DNA of 64,000 nt from JBAZZQ01 sp041658725 (GTDB lineage: Bacteria; Planctomycetota; Phycisphaerae; JAAYCJ01), in assembly GCA_041658725.1 (NCBI GenBank), contig JBAZZQ010000005.1, forward strand, positions 1 through 64,000. The letters run 5' to 3'. The notes below the pieces were generated by a model, which had not been told where the DNA came from, ran no database searches, and saw only the letters and a list, made by a program, of their open reading frames with translations. Shown here piece after piece: positions 63,691 through 64,000 of this stretch; position 1 is the stretch's first letter; each line of letters starts with the position of its first letter. A program made the translations under genes and the position numbers.

Positions 63691-64000
63691 ATGGAAAGCA
63701 TAAACAAAGGTAAAAGTCCGTTTTATCCAGGCCAACCGGTACCCGTTCAATTTTTTGCTGGAAGAGCTGCGGAAATCCAAAAAATTACCCGCGCCATAAA
63801 GCAGGTGGAATTAGGTAAACCACAGGCCATTTTTCTTACCGGTGAGTATGGTATTGGAAAAAGTTCCCTGGCGGGTCTTATGCGACATTCGGCAGAGACA
63901 TATAATCATATTCTGGGAATTCATGTCCTTCTTGGCGGGGCGGAAACACTGGAGGACGTTGCGACAAAAACCGTGGAGGCGGTTATTAGAACACAAGTCT
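63691..64000 (+). CDS. AAA-type ATPase, N-terminal part (cut by window edge)
   Basis: The first 103 residues begin two bases after the murB stop: 'PVPVQFFAGRAAEIQKITRA' and Walker A Gly-Glu-Tyr-Gly-Ile-Gly-Lys-Ser-Ser near residue 52-60, as in AAA/Orc-type ATPases with an N-terminal 'FAGR' box. The rest lies outside the window, so the full domain set and role (regulatory STAND-like or DNA-related) cannot be stated. Confidence 0.8.
   Translation, partial: MESINKGKSPFYPGQPVPVQFFAGRAAEIQKITRAIKQVELGKPQAIFLTGEYGIGKSSLAGLMRHSAETYNHILGIHVLLGGAETLEDVATKTVEAVIRTQV

Overview
The window reads as a chromosomal piece of an uncultured Planctomycetota bacterium, most likely of the class Phycisphaerae. This is inferred from the gene families: a PEP-CTERM surface protein beside a dockerin-bearing secreted protein, a short type II pseudopilin with the planctomycete-style C-terminus, many secreted glycan-active proteins with FG-GAP-like propeller repeats, uroporphyrinogen-decarboxylase-like proteins inside sugar loci, SSS/GPH/DMT-type sugar permeases, and MurB/MurC. 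No rRNA or phylogenetic marker settles it.

Layout. 1-1.1 kb: IS66 transposase remnant, hairpins and copy A of a 146-bp dispersed repeat. 1.3-9.7 kb: GPH/MFS transporter, an AsmA-like envelope protein, DacB carboxypeptidase and a MEMO-family protein. 9.8-15.2 kb: a palindromic MITE-like element, then a small sugar-acid/amino-sugar catabolic set (NAD-dependent epimerase, DapA-family aldolase, TetR regulator, convergent with an N-acylglucosamine-2-epimerase and an alpha/alpha-barrel protein). 15.6-18.4 kb: an insertion-sequence graveyard (IS630 and IS5 remnants, nested palindromes), an RRM RNA-binding protein, a CAT-anticodon tRNA whose 3' end is overlapped by a truncated tyrosine integrase, and copy B of the 146-bp repeat exactly at the integrase breakpoint. 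18.5-22.9 kb: probable leaderless DeoR regulator, a PfkB-kinase/HAD-phosphatase fusion and a GH20-like hexosaminidase.

23-48 kb is the main accessory region, a large glycan-utilisation locus. It has a divergent beta-helix protein and AraR-type (GntR-LacI) regulator with five shared TGGTAT motifs; a PEP-CTERM propeller protein and a multidomain dockerin protein that share an 838-bp duplicated module; a pseudopilin; a GH127-like enzyme; two further secreted TIM-barrel proteins (one with a CBM9-like domain); DMT and SSS permeases; two uroporphyrinogen-decarboxylase-like proteins (a family that includes corrinoid methyltransferases); and a GH38 alpha-mannosidase. A MITE with a 10-bp target duplication sits just upstream of the mannosidase. 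48.5-57 kb: a winged-helix protein, a proline-rich exported protein, a DUF488 gene truncated by an intact IS1182-type element, a sugar-porter MFS, an FG-GAP protein split by a 2-bp slip in a TA tract, a second tyrosine recombinase and tRNA-Ser(GCT). 57-64 kb is housekeeping: class II fructose-bisphosphate aldolase with a zinc-ribbon membrane protein, a DEAD-box helicase, a HI0933-type flavoprotein, murC-murB and the start of an AAA ATPase.

Together, extracellular glycosidases and binding proteins would release oligosaccharides or unusual sugars, the SSS/DMT/MFS permeases would import them, and cytoplasmic GH38, epimerases, kinase/phosphatase and aldolase would feed them into central metabolism under DeoR, TetR and AraR-type control. 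The exact glycan is unknown. The strongest candidate for something undescribed is the 31-45 kb operon, which combines secreted glycosidase-like proteins with two URO-D-family proteins.
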